From assembly GCF_019139535.1 (NCBI RefSeq), contig NZ_CP077073.1:5112501-5176500 (forward strand): a stretch of DNA of 64,000 nt. The letters run 5' to 3'. Under the pieces are notes generated by a model, which saw only the letters and a list, made by a program, of their open reading frames with translations, was not told the DNA's origin and searched no databases. Shown in pieces: positions 12,016 through 20,705 of this stretch (position 1 is the first letter of the stretch; every line of letters starts with the position of its first letter). The position numbers and the translations under genes were made by a program. The DNA comes from Pseudomonas muyukensis (lineage in GTDB: Bacteria; Pseudomonadota; Gammaproteobacteria; Pseudomonadales; Pseudomonadaceae).

Positions 12016-12966
12016 ATGACCGACAAACCTACCCTGCACCCACGCAACCGCCACCAGGGCCGCTACGATTTCCCGGCGCTGATCAAGGCCCACCCGGACC
12101 TCGCCCGCTTCACCATCACCAACCCCCACGGCAAGCCCAGCATCGACTTCGCCAACCCCGAGGCCGTACGGGTGTTCAACCGCGCCCTGCTCAAGGCCCA
12201 GTACGGTATCCAGCACTGGGACATCCCCGCCGACTACCTGTGCCCGCCGATCCCTGGCCGCGCCGACTACATTCACGTGCTGGCCGACCTGCTGGCCGAG
12301 GACAATCGCGGCGAAATCCCTCGCGGCCCCCAGGTGCGCGCGCTGGATGTAGGCGTCGGCGCCAACTGCATCTACCCGCTGCTTGGCCACGGTGACTACC
12401 GCTGGCGCTTCCTCGGCTCGGACATCGACAGCGTCGCCCTGGCCTCGGCCAAGGCCATCGTCCAGGCCAACAAGCTCGACAAGGCCATTGGCCTGCGCCT
12501 GCAGCCTGAGCGCAAGCACATCCTCAGTGGCCTGCTGCAGGCCGACGAGCGCTTCGACGTCACCCTGTGCAACCCGCCCTTCCACGCCTCGCGCGAGGAA
12601 GCCACCCGCGGCAGCCAGCGCAAATGGAAGAACCTCGGCAAGCAGGACCCCAAGCGCAAGCTGCCGGTGCTGAATTTCGGTGGGCAGAACAATGAACTGT
12701 GGTGCGAAGGCGGCGAGATCCGCTTCGTCAGCCAACTGGTCGCCGAAAGCGTGCAATACGCCGCGCAGGTGCTGTGGTTCACCAGCCTGGTATCCAAGGC
12801 CAGCAACCTGCCGGGCATCGAGGCGGCCTTGAAGAAGGCCGGGGTGAAAGCCCTGCGCATCGTCGAGATGGGCCAGGGGCAGAAGCAGAGCCGTATGGTC
12901 GCCTGGAGCTTCCAGGACGACGCGGCGCGCCAGCAATGGCATGCCTTGGGTAAATCGCGGGCATGA
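12016..12966 (+). CDS. rlmF: 23S rRNA adenine(1618)-N6 methyltransferase
   Basis: S-adenosylmethionine-dependent enzyme that makes m6A1618 in 23S rRNA. The 316-residue product has [16 protein letters not shown] (SAM-binding motif I, about residues 115-130), [14 protein letters not shown] (motif II) and the adenine-methylase catalytic motif NPPFHAS near residue 190. The N-terminus [17 protein letters not shown] is also diagnostic. The frame is open upstream, but the ATG at 12016 precedes the conserved start. A terminator shared with hupN overlaps the stop codon. Probably monocistronic. Confidence 0.94.
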   Translation: MTDKPTLHPRNRHQGRYDFPALIKAHPDLARFTITNPHGKPSIDFANPEAVRVFNRALLKAQYGIQHWDIPADYLCPPIPGRADYIHVLADLLAEDNRGEIPRGPQVRALDVGVGANCIYPLLGHGDYRWRFLGSDIDSVALASAKAIVQANKLDKAIGLRLQPERKHILSGLLQADERFDVTLCNPPFHASREEATRGSQRKWKNLGKQDPKRKLPVLNFGGQNNELWCEGGEIRFVSQLVAESVQYAAQVLWFTSLVSKASNLPGIEAALKKAGVKALRIVEMGQGQKQSRMVAWSFQDDAARQQWHALGKSRA

Positions 12967-12999
12967 AAAAACCGCGCCCGGGCAAGCCGGGCGCGGTTT
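12966..12999 (-). terminator. Bidirectional terminator between rlmF and hupN
   Basis: A ten-base stem (accgcgcccgg / ccgggcgcggt) with a GCAA-type loop has six Ts on the minus strand, making it a strong terminator for hupN. The plus-strand T-run is only three, so it is weaker for rlmF. Confidence 0.88.
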
Positions 13000-13013
13000 C
13001 GTCAAATCAACAA

Positions 13014-13295
13014 TTACTTGTTGATCGAGTCGGTCAGCACTTTGGCTGGAACGAACTTGACGACTTTCTTGGCAGCGATTTCGATGGCGGCGCCAGTCGA
13101 AGGGTTGCGGCCGGTGCGGGCAGGACGCTCGGTGACTTTCAGTTTGCCGATGCCTGGCAGGGTGATTTCGGCGCCGTTTTCCAGTTGGTCGGCAACGATC
13201 TGGCCCAGTTGCTCCAGAGCAGCACGCGCGGTGGTTTTCGGCGCGTCGATGGATTCAGCGATATCGGCAATCAGTTGGTCTTTGGTCAGTGCCAT
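13014..13295 (-). CDS. hupN: HU-family nucleoid DNA-binding protein, HupN type
   Basis: A 93-residue histone-like protein that bends and compacts DNA as a dimer. The N-terminal helical part ([15 protein letters not shown]) and the DNA-binding arm signature around [19 protein letters not shown] are clear. Pseudomonas putida has several HU genes; placement beside the yejK/ndpA-like gene and rlmF is that of the form called HupN, so the symbol is taken from context. It is slightly longer than canonical 90-residue HU. It diverges from yejK over a 390-base gap. Confidence 0.9.
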   Translation of the reverse strand: MALTKDQLIADIAESIDAPKTTARAALEQLGQIVADQLENGAEITLPGIGKLKVTERPARTGRNPSTGAAIEIAAKKVVKFVPAKVLTDSINK

Positions 13296-13685
13296 GGTGG
13301 TGTTCCTTCCCTATCAAATCAGAGGTTGTGCAGCGTGCTTGTCGGTGGTCGGGCCAGCCCGGGACATTCCAGAGGCCGCGTCGATCGCGTATGTAGATAC
13401 GCAAATCGGCGTTTGGTTCGACACCCCGCAAGCGATCTGCCAGCAATGCGCCACCCAAGGGGCGCAAGACCGCGCAAAGCTACCACAGGAATCGATAAAT
13501 ATCCGCTCTCGACACTGATTTTGTGCAGGTTTTTCGGGGGTTTCGGAAAAAACCGCAGAAAATTGAACAAAAAACGAACAACTGGCATTTACGCCAACAT
13601 CTGGCCACTGCACCGCACTCCCCCTGAGGTAAACTTAACGCCTTTTGCAGCGCGGCCCCATGCCGCCCTTTACCCCGAGAATTCC
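13296..13685. promoter_or_regulatory. Divergent hupN / yejK control region
   Basis: 390 bases without a supportable gene. The middle part (about 13500-13600) is AT-rich with A-tracts, consistent with promoters for two nucleoid-protein genes that are transcribed away from each other. No promoter hexamers could be assigned with confidence. Short reading frames on both strands here look like chance. Confidence 0.45.
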
Positions 13686-14693
13686 ATGCCAATCCGTCAT
13701 TGCATCGTTCACCTGATCGACAAGAAGCCCGATGGCAGCCCCGCCGTACTGCATGCCCGCGACAGCGAACTGGCAGCCTCCGACGCCATCGAAAACCTGC
13801 TGGCCGACCTCAACGACAGCTACAACGCCAAACAGGGCAAGGCCTGGGGCTTTTTCCACGGCGAGTCTGGTGCCTACCCGTTCAGTGGCTGGCTCAAGCA
13901 GTACCAGGACGGGGAAAAGGACTTCGCCAGCTTCAGCCGTATCGCCGTCGAGCACCTGCAGAAGCTGATGGAAGAATCCAACCTCTCCACTGGCGGGCAC
14001 GTGCTGTTCGCCCACTACCAGCAAGGCATGACCGAGTACCTGGCCATCGCCCTGCTGCACCACAGCGAAGGCGTGGCGGTGAACGCCGAGCTGGACGTGA
14101 CCCCATCACGCCACCTGGACCTGGGCCAGTTGCACCTGGCGGCGCGGGTCAACCTGTCGGAGTGGAAGAACAACCAGCATTCCAAGCAGTACATCTCGTT
14201 CATCAAGGGCAAGAACGGCAAGAAGGTCTCGGACTACTTCCGCGACTTCATCGGCTGCCAGGAGGGCGTCGACGGCCCGGGCGAGACCCGCACCCTGCTC
14301 AAGGCGTTCAGCGATTTCGTCGAAAAGGAAGACCTGCCCGAAGAAGCTGCGCGGGAGAAGACCCAGACCCTGGTCGACTACGCCACCACACAGACCAAGC
14401 TGGGCGAGCCGATGGCGCTGGAGGAGCTCTCCAGCCTGATCGACGAGGACCGTCCCGAGGCGTTCTTCGACCACATTCGCAACAGCGACTATGGCCTGTC
14501 GCCGGAGATCCCGGCCGACAAGCGCACCCTCAACCAGTTCCGCCGCTTCACCGGGCGCGCCGAAGGCCTGTCGATCAGTTTCGAGGCACATTTGCTGGGT
14601 TCGAAGGTCGAGTATGACGAAGCAGCCGGGACGCTGGTGATCAAGGGCTTGCCGACCCAACTGATCGACCAGCTGAAGCGGCGCAAGGACTGA
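13686..14693 (+). CDS. yejK: Nucleoid-associated protein YejK/NdpA
   Basis: A 335-residue cytoplasmic protein of the NA37/YejK family, found bound to the nucleoid in Escherichia coli. Recognisable segments include the N-terminal [19 protein letters not shown], a central [19 protein letters not shown] and [20 protein letters not shown], and a C-terminal [20 protein letters not shown]. The ATG at 13686 is the conserved start although the frame is open upstream through the hupN region. The precise molecular role is not settled. Lying back to back with an HU gene suggests coordinated nucleoid function, which is inference. Confidence 0.92.
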   Translation: MPIRHCIVHLIDKKPDGSPAVLHARDSELAASDAIENLLADLNDSYNAKQGKAWGFFHGESGAYPFSGWLKQYQDGEKDFASFSRIAVEHLQKLMEESNLSTGGHVLFAHYQQGMTEYLAIALLHHSEGVAVNAELDVTPSRHLDLGQLHLAARVNLSEWKNNQHSKQYISFIKGKNGKKVSDYFRDFIGCQEGVDGPGETRTLLKAFSDFVEKEDLPEEAAREKTQTLVDYATTQTKLGEPMALEELSSLIDEDRPEAFFDHIRNSDYGLSPEIPADKRTLNQFRRFTGRAEGLSISFEAHLLGSKVEYDEAAGTLVIKGLPTQLIDQLKRRKD

Positions 14694-14700
14694 GATCGCC

Positions 14701-14813
14701 GGGGGCGCGTTGCGCCCCTATCGCGACACAAGGCCGCGCCCACAGGGAAACGCGATCATCTGTAGGAGCGGCCTTGTGTCGCGAAAGGGCTGCAAAGCAG
14801 CCCCAGTGATCTC
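14701..14813. repeat. REP-type inverted pair after yejK
   Basis: Facing copies of the cgcgacacaaggccg palindrome class, each with its own outer hairpin (gggggcgcgttgcgcccc and gggctgcaaagcagcccc). It starts six bases after the yejK stop and may serve as its transcript end. Confidence 0.86.
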
Positions 14814-14884
14814 AAGTAGATCGCCGTTTTTAAGACTTTCCCCATTCCCTGTAGTCCATTTCCCAAACATACTTCCAAGCCCTT

Positions 14885-15122
14885 TCAAGCCATTGCGGTG
14901 CTCTGGGTTGGCCTCTAGTCTCGGGCTGTCGCTGCACAATCAGCGATCGGCTTTGACAGGCCGCTGAGAACCTTCCGCATGGCTTTCGCTCTATGGCGGC
15001 TGTGCGTGGGGCACCTCGTGTGCGCCGGGTCAGGTTCTCTCACCGGTCTGTCAACCCACGTATAGCTGCCACCCACTTGTTTGACAGCAGTTGGTAGTGG
15101 CCCTTCTGAGAGAGCCAAGCCA
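14885..15122 (+). promoter_or_regulatory. Structured leader upstream of the DUF6124/DUF3077 gene pair
   Basis: The arms ttgacaggccgctgagaacc (from about 14954) and ggttctctcaccggtctgtc (15036-15056) are imperfect inverted repeats enclosing about 60 bases. Inside are two further potential hairpins: ccgc-atggctttcgctctat-ggcgg and a tgtgcg...tgcgcc stem. A 3' tail leads into the start codon at 15123. This would fold into a multi-branched element in the mRNA leader. It could be a regulatory RNA, an operator region or a recombination site. The pairings were found by eye and have not been tested against other genomes. Confidence 0.5.
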
Positions 15123-15365
15123 ATGCTGAAGATTGTCCCCGATCCACCCCACAACCCTCATTCCCTCGAAGACACCCTCATCCAGGCCACCGAGTACGCC
15201 CTGTGCGCCTTGACCGTGGCCCATCAGGCCGTGCAGCTCAAACCCAGGTCGCCGGCCGCCGTGCTGATGATGGCGTCGATGCATGAAATGGAGTCACTGC
15301 GTGTGTTGCTCGAAGCGGCATTGATCCAGGTACAAATGCCAGCGCAGGCGCCGACGTTGCATTAA
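15123..15365 (+). CDS. Small DUF6124-type protein
   Basis: An 80-residue, mostly helical protein beginning MLKIVPDPPHNPHSLEDTL. The pattern of an N-terminal PDPP segment followed by LIQATEYALCALTVAHQAVQL and HEMESLRVLLEAAL resembles the DUF6124 group of small Pseudomonas proteins, which have no assigned function. The ATG at 15123 is chosen over a TTG at 15081 because the family starts M-x-K-x-x-P-x-P-P. The Shine-Dalgarno sequence is weak (GAGAGA). It is followed 56 bases later by a DUF3077-type gene, and small genes of these two types tend to be found together in pseudomonads. Confidence 0.65.
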   Translation: MLKIVPDPPHNPHSLEDTLIQATEYALCALTVAHQAVQLKPRSPAAVLMMASMHEMESLRVLLEAALIQVQMPAQAPTLH

Positions 15366-15421
15366 GCCCAATCGCGGGGCAAGCGCCCGCACAGGCAGCA
15401 ACCATTTCAGGGAGAGCAGCC

Positions 15422-15685
15422 ATGAGCACAGACAACACCCCCACCACCGCTGGCAAGACCAAGTTCTACCAAGGCGAAGGCATGACCGACCCGCTGTTCT
15501 GCATCGAGCCCGGCATCCCCTGCCAGCACGCCCGCGACCAGGCCTCGGAGCTGATGGGCTGCGTACGCGACCTGACCATCACCGGGATCATGGAGGAAAA
15601 GCCCCAACTGCTCTGGGCATCGTATTACCTGAGCGCGCTGGCCAAGGCGCTGATGGATGATGCCGAGCTCGGCATGAAGCACTAG
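15422..15685 (+). CDS. Small DUF3077-type protein
   Basis: An 87-residue protein with a disordered, threonine-rich start (MSTDNTPTTAGKTKFYQGEG), then LFCIEPGIPCQHARDQASEL and a C-terminal LLWASYYLSALAKALMDDAE. This is the DUF3077 pattern of a small all-helical domain ending in an Ala/Leu-rich, acidic helix. AGGGAGAG sits about seven bases before the ATG. It probably forms an operon with the DUF6124-type gene upstream. Function is unknown; no membrane span, signal peptide or catalytic motif is seen. Confidence 0.72.
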   Translation: MSTDNTPTTAGKTKFYQGEGMTDPLFCIEPGIPCQHARDQASELMGCVRDLTITGIMEEKPQLLWASYYLSALAKALMDDAELGMKH

Positions 15686-15731
15686 AAACCTCGCGGGACA
15701 AGGCGGCGCCGCAGGTCTGCACGGTCACCTG

Positions 15732-16040
15732 TCATGGGGTCGTGGCGAGCGTGACGACACCACCGGTGTAGGAGGCCACCAACGCCTCCTTCGCCGCCTT
15801 GCGCAGCTTCTTCACCAACCGCTCCTGGCGCAGCGCCTCGCCCTTGTCGGGCCACTGCTCCACATACACCAGCGCCTGCGCCGGGCTGGTCTTGAAATAC
15901 CGCGCCCCCTGCCCCTTCTGGTGCTTGGCGAAGCGCCGCTGCGGATCGTCGCTGATGCCGCAGTACAGCGAGCCGTTGGCGGCACGCACCAGGTAGACGT
16001 ACCAGGGTTTGCAGTCGGGGGAAGGCGCTGATTCGCTCAC
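15732..16040 (-). CDS. GIY-YIG domain nuclease-like protein, YhbQ/UPF0213 family
   Basis: A 102-residue single-domain protein. The GIY-YIG core is present as [20 protein letters not shown] with the following [17 protein letters not shown] containing the conserved arginine. The conserved glutamate lies further on in [20 protein letters not shown]. The family is small GIY-YIG nucleases related to UvrC/homing endonucleases; the E. coli homologue YhbQ acts on DNA. It is convergent with the DUF3077-type gene. The start at 16040 gives a nine-residue lead before the domain, slightly longer than some homologues. Confidence 0.85.
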   Translation of the reverse strand: MSESAPSPDCKPWYVYLVRAANGSLYCGISDDPQRRFAKHQKGQGARYFKTSPAQALVYVEQWPDKGEALRQERLVKKLRKAAKEALVASYTGGVVTLATTP

Positions 16041-16083
16041 GGCTCGGTTCGGTGCAACGGAAGAAGGTCGCCAGCTTAACGCC

Positions 16084-16542
16084 TCAGCGCGCCTGCTGGA
16101 ATGCGCGAAGCCCCTTGAACGCCTGCTGGCGCACCTTGTTCTGCAGCATCGGCGTCCAGCCCAGCAGCACGCCCGGCATGCCCAGTGCCTGGCGCGACCA
16201 GCGCCACAGGTCGAAGGTATCGTCGTGCTGGCAGATCAGCCCGTCGCGAATCACGAAGCGTGCCTGGATATCGTTGACCACCACCCGCCCGGTCTGGCTG
16301 AACAGGTAGGTGGCCACCCAGTGCGCGCCATCGCTGCGCACGTCGTCGAAAGTCAGGGTGAAGTCCTTGGCGCGGGTAGTGAGCATCCGCCACATGTCAC
16401 CCGCGTCGCGCCCGCGCAAAGTGCCGAAGACCGGGTCGCTGAAGACGATGTCTTCGCTGTAGCAGGCCACCATGGCCTCGGCGTCCAGGCGCTGGAAGGC
16501 CTGGTAGAAACGGGTGATCAGGGCGCTGTTGGCATCGCTCAT
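16084..16542 (-). CDS. Nuclear transport factor 2 / SnoaL-like protein
   Basis: A 152-residue protein with the NTF2-like cone fold signature: N-terminal helix [18 protein letters not shown], then [18 protein letters not shown], and late strands [21 protein letters not shown]. The start at 16542 is preferred because AGGAACAGTCC directly precedes it; an in-frame ATG at 16575 lacks such a site. Members of this fold are diverse (isomerases, binding proteins), and no substrate can be assigned. It lies alone between the GIY-YIG gene and the MFS transporter on the same strand. Confidence 0.82.
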   Translation of the reverse strand: MSDANSALITRFYQAFQRLDAEAMVACYSEDIVFSDPVFGTLRGRDAGDMWRMLTTRAKDFTLTFDDVRSDGAHWVATYLFSQTGRVVVNDIQARFVIRDGLICQHDDTFDLWRWSRQALGMPGVLLGWTPMLQNKVRQQAFKGLRAFQQAR

Positions 16543-16647
16543 GGACTGTTCCTGCGCAAGGTGCGAAACCCGCAAGATACTGCCTGGATGCCCGCAACAC
16601 CATGCTCATTCGCCGCGTGAATGACGATCGCGGCACAAGCCCGCGGC

Positions 16648-17928
16648 CTAGACGCGCTCGCTGCCGACCTGCACATGCAGCGCCCGCCCGGCGCCCAGCC
16701 CGAATACGATCGCGCCGATACCCAGCACCGCGAAGATCCAGCCCACCGCGCTCCAGCCTGCGGTCAGATCATGCACCAGCCCCACCGCGAACGGCCCCAT
16801 GGACGCCAGGGTGTAGCCGACCCCCTGGGCCATGCTCGACAGGTTGGCGGCCACGTGTGCGTCCTTGGAGCGCAGCACGATCAGGGTCAATGCCAGGGCA
16901 AAGGTGCCGCCCTGCCCCAGCCCGAGCAGAATCGCCCAGCCCCACAGGCCCTCGATCGGCGCATACAGGCAGCCGAACAACCCGGCCAGGGTCACCAGCA
17001 TCACGATCACGATGGCCAGCCGCTGGTCCTTGCCGCGCGTTGCCAACCAAGGCGCGCTCAAGGCACTGACCAATTGCACGATCACCGACCCCGACAGCAC
17101 CAGCCCTGCCTCGGTCGGGCTCAGGCCTCGGCCGATAAGGATCGACGGCAGCCAGCCGAAGACGATGTAGGCCAGCGACGACTGCAACCCCATGTACAGG
17201 GTGACCTGCCAGGCCAGCGGGTCGCGCCACAGCCCACGCACCCGGTAGGCGGCCTTGTGCAGCCCGTGGCCCTGGCGCGCCTGGGGCAGCCACACCAGCA
17301 TCGCCAGCAGGGCCGGCAGCAGCCAGAAGCCCAGGCCGATGGCCCAGCTGTCGTCGAAGTGCCGGGTCAAGGGCACGGTGGCGCCGGCGGCCATGGCCGC
17401 GCCCAGGCACAGCGCCATGGTGTAGACCCCGGTCAGGGTGCCGGCGTGCTGCGGGAAGTCGCGCTTGACGATGCCGGGCAGCAGCACGCCGATGATGCCG
17501 ATGCTGGCCCCGGCCATCAGGCTGCCGAGGAACACCCCGGCGCTACCCAGCGCGCTGCGCACCAGGATGCCCAGGGCCAGCGTCAGGAGGATGCCGAGGA
17601 TCACCCGCTCGCTGCCGAAACGCCGCGCCAGGATCGGCGCCAACGGTGCGAAAAGCCCCAGGCACAACACTGGCAGGGTGGTCAGCAGGCCTGCTTGCGA
17701 GGCATTCAGGCCTAGGCCTGCGCTGACCTGGCCGAGCACGGGCGCCATGCTCGACAGTGCCGGGCGCAGGTTCAGCGCCACCAGCACCAGCCCCAGCAAC
17801 AGCAACCAGGGCCGGCGCAGCAACACGGGTTGCTGCTGGACCTGCTCGTCGTCGGCTTCGGCGTCGATCAACAGCTCTTCAAGTTCCGCCTCGCGTTGGG
17901 CGGTGTCGTGGTTCGCTCGTTCGGCCAT
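16648..17928 (-). CDS. MFS transporter, CynX/NimT family
   Basis: A 426-residue inner-membrane protein with about twelve hydrophobic spans after an acidic 40-residue N-terminal tail. The motif ALNLRPALSSMAPVLGQV after the first span and LPVLCLGLFAPLAPILARRF between spans 2 and 3 are typical of the CynX/NimT (cyanate/2-nitroimidazole) subgroup. The true substrate is unknown. The GntR regulator gene lies 13 bases upstream on the same strand, so the pair forms a likely operon in which the regulator may sense the transported compound or a metabolite of it. Confidence 0.88.
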   Translation of the reverse strand: MAERANHDTAQREAELEELLIDAEADDEQVQQQPVLLRRPWLLLLGLVLVALNLRPALSSMAPVLGQVSAGLGLNASQAGLLTTLPVLCLGLFAPLAPILARRFGSERVILGILLTLALGILVRSALGSAGVFLGSLMAGASIGIIGVLLPGIVKRDFPQHAGTLTGVYTMALCLGAAMAAGATVPLTRHFDDSWAIGLGFWLLPALLAMLVWLPQARQGHGLHKAAYRVRGLWRDPLAWQVTLYMGLQSSLAYIVFGWLPSILIGRGLSPTEAGLVLSGSVIVQLVSALSAPWLATRGKDQRLAIVIVMLVTLAGLFGCLYAPIEGLWGWAILLGLGQGGTFALALTLIVLRSKDAHVAANLSSMAQGVGYTLASMGPFAVGLVHDLTAGWSAVGWIFAVLGIGAIVFGLGAGRALHVQVGSERV

Positions 17929-17941
17929 GGCCTTCTCGCTG

Positions 17942-18589
17942 TCAGGATTCGATGAGGGTCCGGCTCAGGTGCTTGGCCCGTTGCGGATCACGTTGTTCGA
18001 GGGCGTCGACGATCTCTGCGTGCAGGTCGAACACGGCCTGGCAGCGGGGGACGGTGGACATGTTGTGTTGCAGGGCCGCGGCCACCACGCCGGAGAAATA
18101 GCGGTAGAGCTCGCTCAGGGCGGGGTTGTGGGCGGCGTCGACCAGCAGCTGGTGAAACTGGATGTCGCAGGCGACGTAGGCGGGGATATCGCTGTGAAAA
18201 TGCGCGGCGCTGTGTTGCAGGGCTTCGCGCAGTTGCTGCAGGTCGTGCTCGGTGCGGCGCATGGCGGCCAGGCCGATGGCTTCGGCCTCGAGGATGTGGC
18301 GGGTTTCGCGGGCGTGTTCGACGGTGCAGCGGGACATGGCCTGGACGGCTTGCAGCGGGTCGGAGACGGTACGCAGGTAGCTGCCGTCGCCCTGGCGGAT
18401 TTCCACCAGGCCGCTGAAGGCCAGGACGCGCATGGCTTCGCGCACGGTGTTGCGGCTGATGCCCAGGTCGCTGGCCAGCTCGGGTTCGGTGGGCAGGCGT
18501 TGGCCTATCGACCAGGAGCCCCTGGCGATGCGGTCGCGGAGCTGGTCTACGGCTTGTTCTACCAGGGAGCGTTTGGTTAGCTGGGACAC
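17942..18589 (-). CDS. GntR-family transcriptional regulator, FadR/FCD subfamily
   Basis: A 215-residue regulator with an N-terminal winged helix (QLRDRIARGSWSIGQRLPTE ... LASDLGISRNTVREAMRVLA, residues about 12-60) and a C-terminal all-helical FCD effector domain (about 90-205). That domain contains D-x3-H (DIQFHQLLVDAAHN) and a later H that usually bind a metal and carboxylate ligand. It is first in a two-gene unit with the CynX-type transporter, which suggests autoregulation and control of the transporter. The ligand is not predictable. The start ATG at 18589 matches family length. Confidence 0.9.
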   Translation of the reverse strand: MSQLTKRSLVEQAVDQLRDRIARGSWSIGQRLPTEPELASDLGISRNTVREAMRVLAFSGLVEIRQGDGSYLRTVSDPLQAVQAMSRCTVEHARETRHILEAEAIGLAAMRRTEHDLQQLREALQHSAAHFHSDIPAYVACDIQFHQLLVDAAHNPALSELYRYFSGVVAAALQHNMSTVPRCQAVFDLHAEIVDALEQRDPQRAKHLSRTLIES

Positions 18590-18658
18590 TTAGCGGGAAC
18601 GTCCGGTCATCGGATGAATTTTTGGGACGATAGCGGGTTGGTGGGGGGATGCAGGGGC

Positions 18659-18720
18659 GGGTTCGGGTTCGGGTTCGGGTTCGGGTTCGGGTTCGGGTTC
18701 GGGTTCGGGTTCGGGTTCGG
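18659..18720. repeat. Hexanucleotide microsatellite (GGGTTC)n, about ten units
   Basis: Near-perfect tandem ggGTTCgggttc units cover 62 bases, ending 20 bases before the head of the first 300-bp element. Translated on the minus strand it gives an Asn-Pro run, which is an artefact of the hexamer. Such tracts change length by slippage. Confidence 0.95.
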
Positions 18721-18740
18721 TAGTGATGGTTTTGATTTTT

Positions 18741-19045
18741 GTATGCGCATTCGTAGATGATGTCGACATTCAGTCACCTTTTCGCCCTTACGGCGACCTA
18801 CTTTTGCACGCGGGCAAAAGTAGGCAAAAACCGCTGGCTCCATTCATCCGGCCCCTACGCTGCGCTCCGGGGTTCCCTCGCTCCGTTCTTGCTCCCGTGG
18901 GTACCGCGCTGTAGGGCCCATCCTGGGCCCCAGCGCTCGACGGCCATCCATGGCCGTCGCCCCACTACGCAAGAACTCCACTCGGCCTCCTGAAGTCGCA
19001 ATTGGCGGCGCCTGATCTATCGCGCACTTAGAAGCAAAATCAAGA
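18741..19045 (+). repeat. 300-bp structured intergenic element, copy 1 (subtype I)
   Basis: It opens gtatgcgcattcgtagatga and runs through three hairpins: an 11-base perfect stem cctacttttgc/gcaaaagtagg (18797-18824), gggcccatcctgggccc (18914-18930) and a ten-base stem cgacggccat/atggccgtcg (18938-18959). It ends around the cgcgcacttagaagc tail. Three more copies occur at 19213-19512, 57781-58083 and 58166-58473. Copy 4 is nearly identical; copies 2 and 3 form a second subtype. A 78-codon frame spans it, but the differences between copies preserve base pairing, so it is treated as non-coding. Confidence 0.85.
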
Positions 19046-19071
19046 GCAGATCAAGAGCAGATCAAGAGCAG
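19039..19071. repeat. Three tandem 11-bp units at the tail of copy 1
   Basis: The unit atcaagagcag is repeated three times without error, directly after the copy 1 tail. The equivalent tail of copy 4 (about 58460-58476) has a shorter atcaag duplication, so tandem growth at this end may be a property of the element. Confidence 0.9.
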
Positions 19072-19117
19072 ATATTTTTGGTTTGTTAGTTGGGAATGTG
19101 TTGTTTGTTCCGACGCC

Positions 19118-19190
19118 ATCGTGGGGCAAGCCCACTCCCACGCTTGGCCACTTTATCGGCTTGGCGTGGGAGCGGGCCCCGCAATGCGAT
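19118..19190. repeat. REP-like inverted repeat inside the first repeat island
   Basis: gcaagcccactcccacgctt and a complementary gcgtgggagcgggcc lie about 20 bases apart, flanked by cgtggggc/gccccgcaatgcg. This is a degenerate member of the REP classes found elsewhere in the window. It separates the tails of copies 1 and 2 of the 300-bp element. Confidence 0.7.
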
Positions 19191-19212
19191 CCAGAGTTCC
19201 CAGTGATTCAAC

Positions 19213-19512
19213 TAGCGACTAGCTGCGCCAGTGCAGGCGCCGCTCCTAACTTCGCGACTTCAGGAGGCCGAACGCAGGTCTTGCGTAGGGAGGTGACGGG
19301 CATGGATGCCCGTCAAGCGCTGGGGCCCAGGATGGGCCCTGCAGCGCGGCCCTCCCGGGAGCAAGGCCGGAGTGAGGGAACCCCGGAGCGAAGCGTAGGG
19401 GCCGGATGAATGGAGCGAGGATTTTTTGGTGACTTTTTGATCCTTCAAAAAGTTACCCGCCGTAAGGGCGGAAAGGTGACTATGCGTCGACATCACAAAT
19501 GAATGCGCATAC
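19213..19512 (-). repeat. 300-bp structured intergenic element, copy 2 (subtype II)
   Basis: Inverted relative to copy 1. Read on the minus strand it starts gtatgcgcattcatttgtga. It contains a 13-base stem ggtaactttttga/tcaaaaagtcacc with one wobble (19428-19457), the gggccc hairpin, and a ten-base stem tgacgggcat/atgcccgtca (19294-19315). Its tail (gcgccagt...gcgaagttagga) differs from that of subtype I. The stem sequences differ from copy 1 but pair just as well. Confidence 0.85.
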
Positions 19513-19530
19513 AACTACCAAAACCCACAC

Positions 19531-19596
<66 letters not shown>

Positions 19597-19653
19597 GGGG
19601 CGAATCAGGAGTTATACAGCCACTCCCAACCCGCCCCCGTCAAAACCCCAGAA

Positions 19654-20703
19654 TTAATTCAACGCATCAAGCAACGCCCGATTCATCTCCGGCGTTCCAA
19701 TGGTAATCCGCAGGAACTGCGCAATCCGCTCCTGCTTGAAGTGCCGCACAATCACCCCTTGCTCCCGCAACCGCGCCGCGATCCCCGCAGCATCCTGCTC
19801 GGGATGCCGAGCAAAGATGAAGTTCGCCGCCGAAGGCAACACCTCGAACCCCCGCGCCAGCAACTCGGCCACCAGCCCCTCCCGGCTATCGATGACCTTG
19901 CGGCAAGTCTCATCAAAATAAGCCCGGTCCTCGAACGCCACCGCCGCCCCGACAATCGCCATGCGATCCAACGGGTAGGAGTTGAAGCTGTTCTTGATCC
20001 GCTCCAACGCCTCGATCAAGTCAGGGTGGCCAACCGCCAAGCCCACCCGCAGCCCCGCCAACGAACGCGACTTGGACAAGGTCTGGGTCACCAGCAGGTT
20101 GTCATAGCGATCGACCAGGCTGATAGCCGTCTCACCACCAAAATCGATGTAGGCCTCATCGACCACCACCACCGAATCCCGGTTGGCCTGCAACAACTGC
20201 TCGACCGCTTCCAGCGCCAGCAGGCAACCGGTCGGCGCATTGGGGTTGGGGAAAATGATCCCGGCATTGGGCTTGCTGTAGTCCGAAACCCGGATCTGGA
20301 ACTGCTCATCCAGCGCCACCTGCTCGAAGCCAATGCCATACAGGCCGCAATACACCGGGTAGAAGCTGTAGCTCACGTCCGGGAACAGCAGCGGCCCCCG
20401 GTCATGCTGGAACAGGCCATGGAAGATGTGCGCCAGCACCTCGTCCGAGCCATTACCAACGAACACCTGCGCCGGCGTCACGCGGTAATACTCGGCCACC
20501 GCCTGCTTGAGCCGATCACCGTTCGGGTCCGGGTACAGCCGCAGGTTGTCGTTCAGCTCGCCACGCATCGCCTCCAGCGCCTTGGGCGACGGGCCATAGG
20601 GGTTCTCGTTGGTGTTGAGCTTGACCAAGCGCGCCAACTTGGGCTGCTCGCCCGGCACGTAAGGCACCAGGTCCTTGACGAAGGGGCTCCAGAAACGACT
20701 CAT
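19654..20703 (-). CDS. hisC: Histidinol-phosphate aminotransferase
   Basis: PLP-dependent aminotransferase converting imidazole-acetol phosphate to histidinol phosphate in histidine synthesis. The 349-residue fold-type I enzyme has [19 protein letters not shown] at residues about 28-46, VGNGSDEVL, the VVDEAYIDF strand (PLP Asp and Tyr) near residue 177, and [18 protein letters not shown] with the catalytic lysine near residue 210. It is the last gene of the hisG-hisD-hisC run, two bases after hisD, and so is cotranscribed. A CAA microsatellite and structured repeats lie just beyond its stop codon. Confidence 0.95.
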   Translation of the reverse strand: MSRFWSPFVKDLVPYVPGEQPKLARLVKLNTNENPYGPSPKALEAMRGELNDNLRLYPDPNGDRLKQAVAEYYRVTPAQVFVGNGSDEVLAHIFHGLFQHDRGPLLFPDVSYSFYPVYCGLYGIGFEQVALDEQFQIRVSDYSKPNAGIIFPNPNAPTGCLLALEAVEQLLQANRDSVVVVDEAYIDFGGETAISLVDRYDNLLVTQTLSKSRSLAGLRVGLAVGHPDLIEALERIKNSFNSYPLDRMAIVGAAVAFEDRAYFDETCRKVIDSREGLVAELLARGFEVLPSAANFIFARHPEQDAAGIAARLREQGVIVRHFKQERIAQFLRITIGTPEMNRALLDALN

Positions 20704-20705
20704 GC

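Noticed and set aside
13318..13613. Overlapping minus-strand frames in the hupN-yejK gap
   Set aside because: Two frames of similar length overlap each other with low-complexity content; more likely a control region.
18607..18843. Minus-strand frame encoding an Asn-Pro repeat protein
   Set aside because: It is the translation of the GGGTTC microsatellite; no ribosome-binding site, and the frame depends on the hexamer length.
18741..19512. Insertion sequence with inverted ends
   Set aside because: The two arms are inverted relatives, but the 165-base interior has no transposase and no target-site duplication is visible.
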